Origin: Halobium salinum
GTDB taxonomy: Archaea; Halobacteriota; Halobacteria; Halobacteriales; Haloferacaceae
Assembly: GCF_026586625.1 (NCBI RefSeq)
Contig: NZ_JAODIW010000006.1
Span: 436,996-500,995 of the forward strand
DNA length: 64,000 nt
Direction of reading: 5' to 3'
This document shows positions 1-8,129 of this stretch, piece by piece. Within the stretch, counting starts at the first letter, position 1. Every line of letters starts with the position of its first letter. The position numbers were made by a program, and so were the translations under genes. A model generated the notes under the pieces. That model did no database searches and had not been told where the DNA came from. It saw only the letters and a program-made list of their open reading frames with translations.

Positions 1-1
1 C

Positions 2-340
2 GACGTGGAACTCGCGAACGAGGCGGGGCTTCCGGAGGAGCAGGTGGTGCTGTCTCACGCCAACGCGAGCGTCGTCCCCTACGTGATGGAGGAGACCGAT
101 TGCAACCTCTCGTTCACCGTGAGCTACCCGTGGCTGCACGACGTGTCGCCCGCGGACGTGGCTGCCGCGGTGTCCGAGTACGGTCCCGACCGTATCCTGC
201 TGGAGACCGACGCGGCCGGCGTGCTCGACGGGGACGTGTTCGACCTGAAGCGGTGGCTGTTCGCCCTCTACCGCCACGGGCTCGACCCGGAGACGATTCG
301 ACGGGTGACCTACGAGAATCCGATGGCGTTGCTCTCGTAG
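2..340 (+). CDS. TatD-family metal-dependent hydrolase, C-terminal part
   Basis: This is the C-terminal third of a TatD-type amidohydrolase (TIM-barrel metal-dependent phosphohydrolase or nuclease). The reading frame is open to the left edge, so the gene starts outside the window; the GTG at 5 is only an internal codon. The visible part has the LLETDA segment (around base 200), whose Asp is the conserved late metal ligand in this superfamily, and the usual ENP...L ending after the last barrel helix. The exact substrate cannot be told. The haloarchaeal versions are divergent, so other amidohydrolase-superfamily members are possible. Confidence 0.75.
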   Translation, partial: DVELANEAGLPEEQVVLSHANASVVPYVMEETDCNLSFTVSYPWLHDVSPADVAAAVSEYGPDRILLETDAAGVLDGDVFDLKRWLFALYRHGLDPETIRRVTYENPMALLS

Positions 341-431
341 GAACTCACTGCGAACGACCGCTCGGTTCGTCGCACTGACCTCTCCCTACCCAAAGGCCCA
401 TTTACTCGCATCCCAAATCGGGAACCAGCGA

Positions 432-1658
432 ATGTCACGTAGCCCGTCCCTTCCCGACAGGCCGCGGCTCGACCTCGACCCCGAGATGTCGGACGCCGAG
501 CGCCTCGACGCCATGCGCCGTCACTTCGAGCGCATCCTCACGGTGAACGAGGAGCTCGACGAACGGCTGAACGAGGCCACCGACCGCCAGGAGGACCTCC
601 GCGAGGAGGTCGACCACCTGAAGCGCCGCAACGAAGTGCTGAAAACCTCCTCGCTGTACATCGCCACCGTCGAGGAGCTTACCGACGACGGCGTGGTCGT
701 CAAGCAGCACGGCAACAACCAGGAAGTGCTCACCGAGGTCTCCCCCGGACTGGAGGAGGACCTCGAGGCGGGCGACCGCGTCGCCATCAACGACTCCTTC
801 GCCGTGCAGACCCTGCTCGACGACGAGACCGACGCCCGGGCGCAGGCGATGGAGGTCGACGCCTCCCCGGAGGTCGGCTACGCCGACATCGGGGGCATCG
901 ACCAGCAGGTGCGCGAGGTGCGCGAGGCCGTCGAGGACCCGCTCGCCAACCCCGAAATTTTCCAGGAAGTCGGCGTCGAGCCGCCCTCCGGCGTGCTCCT
1001 CTACGGGCCGCCCGGAACCGGGAAGACGATGCTCGCGAAGGCCGTCGCCAACGAGACCGACGCCACCTTCATCAAGATGGCCGGCTCCGAACTCGTCCAG
1101 AAGTTCATCGGCGAGGGCTCCCGGCTCGTGCGCGACCTCTTCGACCTCGCGAAGGAGCGCGCTCCGGCGGTCATCTTCATCGACGAAATCGACGCCGTCG
1201 CCTCCAAGCGCACCGACTCGAAGACCTCCGGCGACGCCGAGGTCCAGCGCACGATGATGCAGCTGCTCTCGGAGATGGACGGCTTCGACGACCGTGAGGA
1301 CGTCCGCATCATCGCCGCGACCAACCGCTTCGACATGCTCGACGAGGCCATCCTCCGGCCCGGCCGCTTCGACCGTCTCATCGAGGTGCCCAAGCCCGAG
1401 GTCGAGGGGCGCCGGCGCATCCTCGAAATCCACACGCAGGGGATGAACCTCGCCGACGACGTGGACTTCGACGCGCTCGCCGACGACCTGGAGGGGTACT
1501 CCGGCGCGGACATCAACTCGCTCACCACCGAGGCGGGGATGTTCGCCATCCGCGACGAGCGAACCGAGGTGCGCGCCGAGGACTTCGAGGCCGCCCGCGA
1601 GAAACTCGACGAGACCAGCGAGGAACCGGGCGTCGTCGGCGCCGAGTACCGGCAGTAG
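432..1658 (+). CDS. pan: Proteasome-activating nucleotidase (PAN)
   Basis: Hexameric AAA ATPase that unfolds proteins and feeds them to the 20S proteasome. The 408-residue product has an N-terminal coiled coil (about 30-73), an OB region (about 75-130), Walker A GPPGTGKT (192-199), pore loop KFIGEG (224-229), Walker B VIFIDEID (247-254), and arginine fingers in RPGRFDR (309-315). The start fits a leaderless transcript: an ATTTACT element at 400-406 lies about 28 bases before the ATG. The last three residues are Y-R-Q, which is not the usual hydrophobic-Tyr-X tail used to dock on and open the 20S gate. Haloarchaea often carry two PAN paralogues, so another copy may carry the docking tail. Confidence 0.95.
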   Translation: MSRSPSLPDRPRLDLDPEMSDAERLDAMRRHFERILTVNEELDERLNEATDRQEDLREEVDHLKRRNEVLKTSSLYIATVEELTDDGVVVKQHGNNQEVLTEVSPGLEEDLEAGDRVAINDSFAVQTLLDDETDARAQAMEVDASPEVGYADIGGIDQQVREVREAVEDPLANPEIFQEVGVEPPSGVLLYGPPGTGKTMLAKAVANETDATFIKMAGSELVQKFIGEGSRLVRDLFDLAKERAPAVIFIDEIDAVASKRTDSKTSGDAEVQRTMMQLLSEMDGFDDREDVRIIAATNRFDMLDEAILRPGRFDRLIEVPKPEVEGRRRILEIHTQGMNLADDVDFDALADDLEGYSGADINSLTTEAGMFAIRDERTEVRAEDFEAAREKLDETSEEPGVVGAEYRQ

Positions 1659-1791
1659 GCCGGTCGGCGCCTCGGACGGTCCGAACGCCTCGAACCCCTC
1701 GAACGAACCGGTCGCCGGTCGGGACCGACGCCGCTTTTGCTCCACCGTCGCCGACGCGCCGAACTCGGTAAGAACCCCCGACGGTCGAAAG

Positions 1792-1807
1792 TACTACTAT
1801 CGTAGTA
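1792..1807 (+). promoter_or_regulatory. Palindromic operator TACTAC-TATC-GTAGTA before the GH13 gene
   Basis: A perfect 6-base dyad with a 4-base spacer ends 14 bases before the glucosidase ATG and overlaps the place where the TATA box should be (about 26 bases upstream). It closely resembles the TACT-N7/8-GAGTA site known for the sugar regulator TrmB of Halobacterium. Inference: a TrmB-like or related repressor covers the promoter and links the gene to sugar supply. Confidence 0.6.
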
Positions 1808-1821
1808 ATTGTTTAGGCACC

Positions 1822-3576
1822 ATGGCACCACCCGAACCCACCGACACCGTCCCCGACCGCGAGTGGTGGAAGGAGGCGGTCGTCTACCAGATTTACCCAC
1901 GAAGTTTCAACGACAGCGACGGTGACGGGGTGGGTGACATCCCGGGAATCACCGAGAAGGCGGACTACCTCGACGCGCTCGGCGTCGACGTCGTGTGGCT
2001 CTGTCCGGTCTACGAGTCGCCGAACGCCGACAACGGGTACGACATCGCCGACTACCGCTCCATCGCCTCGGAGTTCGGCACGATGGCCGACTGGGAGGAA
2101 CTCCTCGACGCGCTCCACGCCCGCGACATCCGGCTCGTGATGGACCTCGTCGTCAACCACACCAGCGACGAACACGAGTGGTTCGAGAAGTCCCGCCGGA
2201 AAGAGGAGGGGTACGAGGACTACTATATCTGGCGCGAGGGGCGCCCGGCCGAGGTGGGCGAGACGACCGGGGACGGCACTGAGGGACCCGACGGCGAGGC
2301 GCCGCCGAACAACTGGGAGTCCTTCATGGGCGGGTCCGCGTGGAGCTACGACGACGTCCGGGAGGCGTGGTACCTCCACATCTTCGACGAGAAACAGCCC
2401 GACCTCAACTGGGAGAACCCGACCGTCCGCGAGGAGGTGGCCGAGATGGTGAACTGGTGGCTGGAGAAGGGCATCGACGGGTTCCGCCTCGACGCCATCA
2501 ACTACCTCTCGAAGGTTCCCGACCTCCCCGACGGCGACCCCGACGGGGGGCCGCCGGTGGGCCTCGAAGGGTTCGACCACGGTCCGCGCATCCACGAGTT
2601 CCTGCGGGAGCTGTACGACCGCACCTTCGCGAACTACGACGCCATGACCGTCGCCGAGATGTCGGGCACCACGGTCGAGATGGCCGGCGACTACCTCGGC
2701 GAGGACGGCGACGGGCTGGACATGATTTTCCACTTCCAACACATGGAACTCGACGCCGGCCCGCGCGGCCGCTGGGACCCCGAGGGGTTCGGGGAGTGGA
2801 GCCTTCCGGAGCTGAAGCGCATCACGAGCCGCTGGCAGGGCCGCCTCGGCGCGGACGGGTGGAACGCGCTGTACCTCGGCAACCACGACCAGCCCCGCAT
2901 CGTCTCGAGATTCGGTGACGACGAGGCCTACAGGGAGGAGAGCGCGAAGCTCCTCGCCACCTTCCTGCTCACCTCTCGCGGCACGCCGTTCGTCTACCAG
3001 GGCGAGGAAATCGGTATGACCAACACCGCCTTCGAGACGCTCGACGACGTGGACGACCCGATGACGGTCGGCGCCGTCGAGGGGATGCTCGCGGCGGGAG
3101 TCGTCGACTCCTACGAGGAGGCACGCGGCGTCGTCGACTACATGAGCCGGGACCACGCCCGCACGCCGATGCAGTGGACGGGGAGCGACGGCGCCGGGTT
3201 CACCGACGGCGAGCCGTGGCTCGCGCTCACCGACAATTCCGAGGAAATCAACGTCGCGGCCGCCCGTGCCGACGAGGACTCGATTTGGCACCACTACCGG
3301 CGGCTCATCGAGCTTCGACACGAGGAGGAGGTGTACGTCTACGGCGAGTACGAACTGCTCCTCCCCGAGCACGAACGGCTGTTCGCCTACACGCGGACGC
3401 TCGGCGACGAGCGGCGACTGGTCGTGCTCGACTGGTCCGACGAGCCGGCGACGTTCGAGACGGAGGCCGTCGACACGACGGGCGCCGAGGTCGTCGTCGG
3501 CAACTACGAGGACGCCCCCGCGGACCCCGACGGCGCCGAGTTCCGCCCCTACGAGGCGGTCGTCTACCGGCTGTAA
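1822..3576 (+). CDS. GH13 alpha-glucosidase / oligo-1,6-glucosidase family
   Basis: Cytoplasmic glycoside hydrolase that would release glucose from malto- or isomalto-oligosaccharides or a related alpha-glucoside; there is no signal peptide. The 584 residues fit the oligo-1,6-glucosidase / trehalose-6-phosphate hydrolase subgroup. Conserved GH13 regions are visible: DLVVNHT (108-114), GFRLDAIN with nucleophile D224, general acid E279 in VAEMSG, and NHDQPR with D356. An N-terminal calcium-site-like loop DSDGDGVGD (31-39) and the C-terminal beta domain are present. Residues after the nucleophile suggest alpha-glucosidase rather than amylase, but linkage preference cannot be read. It is a single gene with its own palindromic promoter. 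Confidence 0.9.
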   Translation: MAPPEPTDTVPDREWWKEAVVYQIYPRSFNDSDGDGVGDIPGITEKADYLDALGVDVVWLCPVYESPNADNGYDIADYRSIASEFGTMADWEELLDALHARDIRLVMDLVVNHTSDEHEWFEKSRRKEEGYEDYYIWREGRPAEVGETTGDGTEGPDGEAPPNNWESFMGGSAWSYDDVREAWYLHIFDEKQPDLNWENPTVREEVAEMVNWWLEKGIDGFRLDAINYLSKVPDLPDGDPDGGPPVGLEGFDHGPRIHEFLRELYDRTFANYDAMTVAEMSGTTVEMAGDYLGEDGDGLDMIFHFQHMELDAGPRGRWDPEGFGEWSLPELKRITSRWQGRLGADGWNALYLGNHDQPRIVSRFGDDEAYREESAKLLATFLLTSRGTPFVYQGEEIGMTNTAFETLDDVDDPMTVGAVEGMLAAGVVDSYEEARGVVDYMSRDHARTPMQWTGSDGAGFTDGEPWLALTDNSEEINVAAARADEDSIWHHYRRLIELRHEEEVYVYGEYELLLPEHERLFAYTRTLGDERRLVVLDWSDEPATFETEAVDTTGAEVVVGNYEDAPADPDGAEFRPYEAVVYRL

Positions 3577-3591
3577 GTAGGCGCGGGTCGT

Positions 3592-4239
3592 CTACCGGCT
3601 TCGGGAGAGGATTCCGCGCTCCTCGAACACGCCGGCGAGTTCGTCCATCGACTCGACGACGGTGTCACAGGCCGGTTCGACCGCCGGTTTCGGGGCGAAG
3701 CCGACCGCCAGCCCGGCGACCTCCAGCATCGGGAGGTCGTTCGCGCCGTCGCCGACGGCGACCGTCCGCTCCATCCGAACGTCGAGGTCGCCGGCGAGGT
3801 CCTCCAGTGCTGTGTCCTTCGTCCCCTCGACGAGCGGCCCCTCCACGTCGCCGGTGAGCCGGCCGCCCCGAATCGGGAGCCGGTTTGCGACGACCGTGTC
3901 GACCTCGATGCCCTCCTTCTCGAGCGCGCGCTCGACGCCCCGCTCGAACCCTCCGGTGAGGACCGCGACGTGGACGCCCGCCTCCCGAAGCCGGCGGATG
4001 ACGTCGGCGGCGCCGGGGCGGAGTTCGACCGCGCCGTAGGCGGCCTCGGCCTCTTCCTCCTCGAGACTGCGGAGCAGCGACGCCCGCTCGCGGAGGCTCT
4101 GGGCGTAGCCGATCTCGTCGTTCATCGCGCGCTCGGTGATGTCGGCCATCTCGTCGGCGACGCCCTCGCGCTCCCCGAGGAGCACCGTCATCTCTGAGTC
4201 CGAAAGCGTGCCGTCGAAGTCGAAGGCGACGAGTCGCAT
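3592..4239 (-). CDS. serB: Phosphoserine phosphatase (HAD family)
   Basis: Removes phosphate from O-phosphoserine, the last step of serine synthesis. The 215-residue protein begins with the HAD nucleophile motif FDFDGTLSDSE (D7, D9), has the VLTGG motif II near the middle and motif III/IV GDGANDLPML near residue 170, all as in SerB. The ATG at 4239 is preferred over longer readings because the nucleophile motif must lie near the N terminus and a CTTCAAAT element lies 26 bases upstream. It converges on the GH13 gene. serA, for the first step of the pathway, lies 1.9 kb away, which supports the serine role. Confidence 0.88.
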   Translation of the reverse strand: MRLVAFDFDGTLSDSEMTVLLGEREGVADEMADITERAMNDEIGYAQSLRERASLLRSLEEEEAEAAYGAVELRPGAADVIRRLREAGVHVAVLTGGFERGVERALEKEGIEVDTVVANRLPIRGGRLTGDVEGPLVEGTKDTALEDLAGDLDVRMERTVAVGDGANDLPMLEVAGLAVGFAPKPAVEPACDTVVESMDELAGVFEERGILSRSR

Positions 4240-4381
4240 ACCCGACCGCTCGCGCGCCGGCGATTTGAAGCCGGTGGTCCCGCGAACACCTGCGCTTCGC
4301 CGGTCGCCGTCCGGTCGCCCCTCGGTCGGTCCGCCGGCGCGAGACGACACCGTTAGAGGCCGTCCGGCCCTCGCCCCGGAC

Positions 4382-4657
4382 ATGACGAAGTGGCTCCAGT
4401 CGGGCCTCCGGCGGGACATCTGTATCGCGGTGGCGGGGCTCGACGACCCGACCGGTCGGGCGGTGAAACGCGAGGTCGAGAAGAAGTACGAGGAGACGGT
4501 TCGTCCGAAGACGTTCGTCGGGGCGATGAACGCGCTCGTCGACGACGGCTTCCTCGACCGGGAACCCGACGGCATCCACGAGCGGTACGCGCTCACGCCG
4601 GCCGGCCGGGAGCGCCTCGACGAGCAGTTCGCGTGGACCCGCGACCGGGTGGCGTAG
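4382..4657 (+). CDS. Small winged-helix transcriptional regulator (PadR-like)
   Basis: A 91-residue single-domain DNA-binding protein. It has the winged-helix pattern of PadR/MarR-like archaeal regulators: a first helix with DICIAVAGL, a recognition segment around KTFVGAMNALVDDGFLDR (about 43-60), then a wing ending in YALTPAGRERL. No sensor domain is present. It starts 142 bases from serB on the opposite strand and converges on the MFS gene, so a local role in serine metabolism or export is possible but unproven. Confidence 0.75.
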   Translation: MTKWLQSGLRRDICIAVAGLDDPTGRAVKREVEKKYEETVRPKTFVGAMNALVDDGFLDREPDGIHERYALTPAGRERLDEQFAWTRDRVA

Positions 4658-4686
4658 GCCCCCTCGGCCACCGCCGACACCGACCG

Positions 4687-5943
4687 TCAGCGCCCGCCGT
4701 CCCGGACGGCCCCCGTTCGCGGGCTCATCGACCCGGTGTGACGGTAGACGCCGGCGACGAGCACGCCGCCGGCGAGCAGCGGAATCAGGGCACAGGCGGC
4801 GTACACGGGGGCGAACCCGACGGCTTGGACCAGCGGGAGGGAAACGAGCGGCCCGAGCCCTCCGCCCACGTCGCCGAGGAGGTTCGTCGTCCCCGTCGCC
4901 CGACCCATTCGGTCGCCGGGGGTGAGGTCGGCCAGCAGCGCCATCAACGGACCGCCGACGCCGCCCTGTCCGCCGCCGACGCAGAGACACCCCAACAGGA
5001 ACGTCGGCAGCGTCTCGGCGACGACGAGTAACAGGAAGCCGACACAGGCGACGCCGAGGAAGGCGAGCAGCACCGGCACCCGCGCCCCGAGTCGGTCGCT
5101 GAGGCTCCCGCCGACGAGCATGAACACCGACCCCGACAGCACGGTCGCGGCCATCAGTACGCCGGAGGTCCCCTGCGCGGCGTAGCCGAGCACCGAGAAC
5201 CCCCGGTCGCCGAGCAGGAGCACGAGCGTCGCGAACAGCACGCCCACGTAGGAGAAGTACAGTCCGAAGTTGACGAGTCCGGCCGTCACCGCCGGAACGC
5301 TCCGGTCGACCTCGAACGCCGACCGCGAGGCGGTCTCGTTCGTTCGGTCCCCGCTCCCGTCGGTGCCGACGCCCACGTGCGTCTCGGGGACGGTGAGATA
5401 CGCGACGCCGCTCGCGAGGAGCGCGAACGCGGCGGCCACGGTGAACGCGGCCTCGACGCTGTAGGCGTCGCTCACGACGCCGCCGAGGAAGAGGCCGGCG
5501 GGGAAGCCGAACGTGATGCCGGCCCTGACGAGCCCCATGCTCGTGCCGCGGTCCGGGCCGGTGCTGACGTCCGCGGTGATGGTGTACGCCGTGGCGAACA
5601 CGAGCGCGCTCCCGATGCCCCACGCCACCCGTGCGGCGAGGAACCAGACCGCCGGCGCCGCGGCGCCGAGCGCGAACACGTACCCGAACGTCGCGACGCC
5701 TTCGATAGCCAGGCCGGCGACGAAGGGGCGTCGCGTCCCGACCCGGTCGACGAGCGACCCCGCGGGCGCGTTGGCGACCAGCCGGGTGAAGCGGTTCGCA
5801 CTCAGGATGAGGCCGACGACGAACGGCGAGATGCCGAGGACGGCCTCCAGGTTCGGGAGGATGGGGAAGACGACGCCGCCGCCGAAGCCGACGAAGAACG
5901 TGCTCACGATGACGGCGAGCACGACGCGCCGGGAGTCTGACAT
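4687..5943 (-). CDS. MFS transporter
   Basis: A 418-residue membrane protein with twelve predicted helices in two six-helix halves. It has an MFS motif-A-like loop after helix 2 (LVDRVGTRRPF) and a matching repeat in the second half (LSDRLGARVP). It resembles drug or small-molecule exporters, but substrate cannot be assigned. The ATG at 5943 gives the normal short N terminus before helix 1 (VVLAVIVSTFFVGFG). It is divergent from serA, with 148 bases between the starts, so the two promoters share that region and an amino-acid exporter role can be imagined. Confidence 0.85.
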   Translation of the reverse strand: MSDSRRVVLAVIVSTFFVGFGGGVVFPILPNLEAVLGISPFVVGLILSANRFTRLVANAPAGSLVDRVGTRRPFVAGLAIEGVATFGYVFALGAAAPAVWFLAARVAWGIGSALVFATAYTITADVSTGPDRGTSMGLVRAGITFGFPAGLFLGGVVSDAYSVEAAFTVAAAFALLASGVAYLTVPETHVGVGTDGSGDRTNETASRSAFEVDRSVPAVTAGLVNFGLYFSYVGVLFATLVLLLGDRGFSVLGYAAQGTSGVLMAATVLSGSVFMLVGGSLSDRLGARVPVLLAFLGVACVGFLLLVVAETLPTFLLGCLCVGGGQGGVGGPLMALLADLTPGDRMGRATGTTNLLGDVGGGLGPLVSLPLVQAVGFAPVYAACALIPLLAGGVLVAGVYRHTGSMSPRTGAVRDGGR

Positions 5944-6091
5944 CCGAATCGGAGAGTCGCCACACGGGGTGAAAGGGGTTCGCTTCGCGGACGGACGCTC
6001 GACGCCGTACCGCCGGTGTGTTGGGGTGTGACGTGCCAATTCCGCCGACGAGGAAACGCTTAACGGCCGGGCGTGGGACGTAACCCGATAG

Positions 6092-7684
6092 ATGAAGGTA
6101 CTCGTCACGGACCCCATCGCGGACGCCGGTCTCGACCGACTGCGGGAGGCCGGCCACGAGGTGGTGACCGCCTACGACGTCGAGGGGGACGACCTCTTCG
6201 ACGCCGTCTCCGACGCTCACGGGCTCATCGTCCGCTCCGGCACCGACGTGTCGGCCGAGCTGTTCGAGGCCGCCGAGGAGCTCGTCATCGTCGGGCGCGC
6301 CGGCATCGGCGTCGACAACATCGACATCGAGGCCGCCACCGACCACGGCGTCATCGTCGCTAACGCGCCCGAAGGGAACGTCCGCGCGGCCGCAGAGCAC
6401 ACCGTCGCGATGGCGTTCGCCGCCGCCCGCTCCATCCCGCAGGCCCACGTCCGCCTGAAGGACGGCGAGTGGGCGAAGGGTGACTACCTCGGCACCGAAG
6501 TGAACGGGAAGACCCTCGGCGTCGTCGGCCTCGGCCGCGTCGGTCAGGAGGTCGCGAAGAAGTTCGACTCGTTGGGGATGGACATCGTCGCCTTCGACCC
6601 GTACATCGGCGAGGAGCGCGCGACCCAGCTCGGCGCCGAACTCGTCGAGTTCGACGAGTGCATGGAGCAGGCGGACTTCCTCACTGTCCACACGCCTCTG
6701 ACGCCGGAGACGGAGGGGATGATATCGACCGACGAACTCGAACTGATGGGCGGCGGCTACCTCGTCAACTGCGCCCGCGGGGGCGTCGTCGACGAGGCGG
6801 CGCTCGCGACGGCCGTCGAAGAGGGCGTCCTCGACGGCGCCGCCGTCGACGTGTTCGCCGAGGAGCCCGTGTCGCCGGACAACCCGCTGCTCTCGGTCGA
6901 GAACGTCGTCGTGACGCCACACCTCGGCGCCTCCACCTCGGCGGCACAGGAGAACGTCGCCACCAGCACGGCCGACCAGGTCGTCGCCGCGCTCGCCGGC
7001 GAGCCGGTGATGAACGCGCTCAACGCGCCCTCCGTGGACGAGAGCGCGTTCCCCCGCATCGAGCCGTACATCGGCCTCGCGGAGACCGCGGGTCGCATCG
7101 CCACGCAGCTGTTCGACGGTCGCGTCTCCGAAATCGAGGTCGTCTACGAAGGTGACATCGCCGAGGAGGGGGTCGACCTGATAACCGCCTCCGCGCTGAA
7201 GGGCGTGTTCACGCCGCTCGAGTGGCAAGTCAACGCCGTCAACGCCCCGCGGATGGCGGAAGAGCGCGGCATCGACGTGAGCGAGACCAAGACGATGCAG
7301 GCCGAGGACTTCCAGAGCCTCGTCACCGTCCGCGTCGGCGACGGCGAGGACTCCCTCGCCGTCTGCGGGACGCTGTTCGCCGGCGAGGACCCGCGTATCG
7401 TCCGCATCGACGGCTACCGCGTCGACGCCATCCCGCACGGCCACATGCTCGTTGCCCGCAACTACGACAAGCCGGGCGTCATCGGCTTCATCGGCACCGT
7501 ACTCGGCGAGGTCGACGTGAACATCGCGGGGATGTTCAACGCCCGCCGGGCCGCCCCGGGCGGTGAAGCCCTGACCGTCTACAACCTCGACGACGAGGTG
7601 CCCGAGGACACCCTCCAGAAGCTCCTCGAGGACGACCGTCTCATCGAGGCGAAGTACATCACGCTGAACGGCACGGTCGAGTAG
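6092..7684 (+). CDS. serA: D-3-phosphoglycerate dehydrogenase
   Basis: Oxidises 3-phosphoglycerate to 3-phosphohydroxypyruvate with NAD, the entry to serine synthesis. The 530 residues match the long (type I) form: split catalytic domain, Rossmann fold with GLGRVG (146-151) and acidic residue D169, catalytic R229 (NCARGG), E near 258 and H277 (TPHLG), then an allosteric substrate-binding domain and a C-terminal ACT domain (about 450-530, starting MLVARNYDKPGVIG) that normally senses serine. A GCTTAAC element about 30 bases upstream supports the ATG. It stands near serB, so both ends of the serine pathway are close by. Confidence 0.95.
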   Translation: MKVLVTDPIADAGLDRLREAGHEVVTAYDVEGDDLFDAVSDAHGLIVRSGTDVSAELFEAAEELVIVGRAGIGVDNIDIEAATDHGVIVANAPEGNVRAAAEHTVAMAFAAARSIPQAHVRLKDGEWAKGDYLGTEVNGKTLGVVGLGRVGQEVAKKFDSLGMDIVAFDPYIGEERATQLGAELVEFDECMEQADFLTVHTPLTPETEGMISTDELELMGGGYLVNCARGGVVDEAALATAVEEGVLDGAAVDVFAEEPVSPDNPLLSVENVVVTPHLGASTSAAQENVATSTADQVVAALAGEPVMNALNAPSVDESAFPRIEPYIGLAETAGRIATQLFDGRVSEIEVVYEGDIAEEGVDLITASALKGVFTPLEWQVNAVNAPRMAEERGIDVSETKTMQAEDFQSLVTVRVGDGEDSLAVCGTLFAGEDPRIVRIDGYRVDAIPHGHMLVARNYDKPGVIGFIGTVLGEVDVNIAGMFNARRAAPGGEALTVYNLDDEVPEDTLQKLLEDDRLIEAKYITLNGTVE

Positions 7685-7699
7685 CCCCGACGTCGCCGT

Positions 7700-8020
7700 T
7701 CAGCGACCGAGTAGCGTTCTCACGCGTTCCACCACGCGAGCGCCGAGCGCCTGCTTCACCTCGCTACCCGCCCGAGCCTGAGACCGGTCCCGCTTCTGCA
7801 TCGCGAGTAGCCGCTCGTACCGGTCGACGAGCTCCTGCCTCTCGGCCTCCCGTCTGTCGAGTTCACGCTCAAGCGCGTCGACGGTGTCCCGAAGCTCCGC
7901 GACCGCCTCGGTCGGTGGCCGCCCGGCCGAAGGTGGACCGGGGGTCCCCGTCCGTGGATTCGGGTCTCGCTCTCCCGGGCGACCGACCGGTCGGGTTCGG
8001 TCGGCGCCGGACTCGCTCAC
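7700..8020 (-). CDS. Small coiled-coil protein, function unknown
   Basis: Not recognised. The GTG at 8020 gives a 106-residue protein that begins SESGADRTRPVG, typical of haloarchaeal starts. An upstream ATG at 8083 in the same frame would add 21 atypical hydrophobic residues. The N-terminal half is low-complexity and rich in Pro, Gly, Arg. The middle (AELRDTVDALERELDRREAERQELVDRYE) is a strong coiled coil, and the C-terminal tail is basic and could form an amphipathic helix. It converges on serA, with 15 bases between the stops, and follows thrC on the same strand, so it may be transcribed separately. Confidence 0.55.
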   Translation of the reverse strand: MSESGADRTRPVGRPGERDPNPRTGTPGPPSAGRPPTEAVAELRDTVDALERELDRREAERQELVDRYERLLAMQKRDRSQARAGSEVKQALGARVVERVRTLLGR

Positions 8021-8129
8021 GGTACCGGTGGGCAGGCTGTTCAAGGACACGTTCGTGCGAACGACTACCATACCCATAAGCATCAGTCAGACGGGCGGCA
8101 CACGCCCGCCGTCCCACCCTCTCCCCGCG

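Noticed and set aside
3665-7444. A 1259-codon open frame on the minus strand
   Set aside because: It runs antisense to serA and mixes frames of serB and the MFS gene; its composition is Arg/Gly/His-rich, typical of antisense frames in GC-rich DNA.
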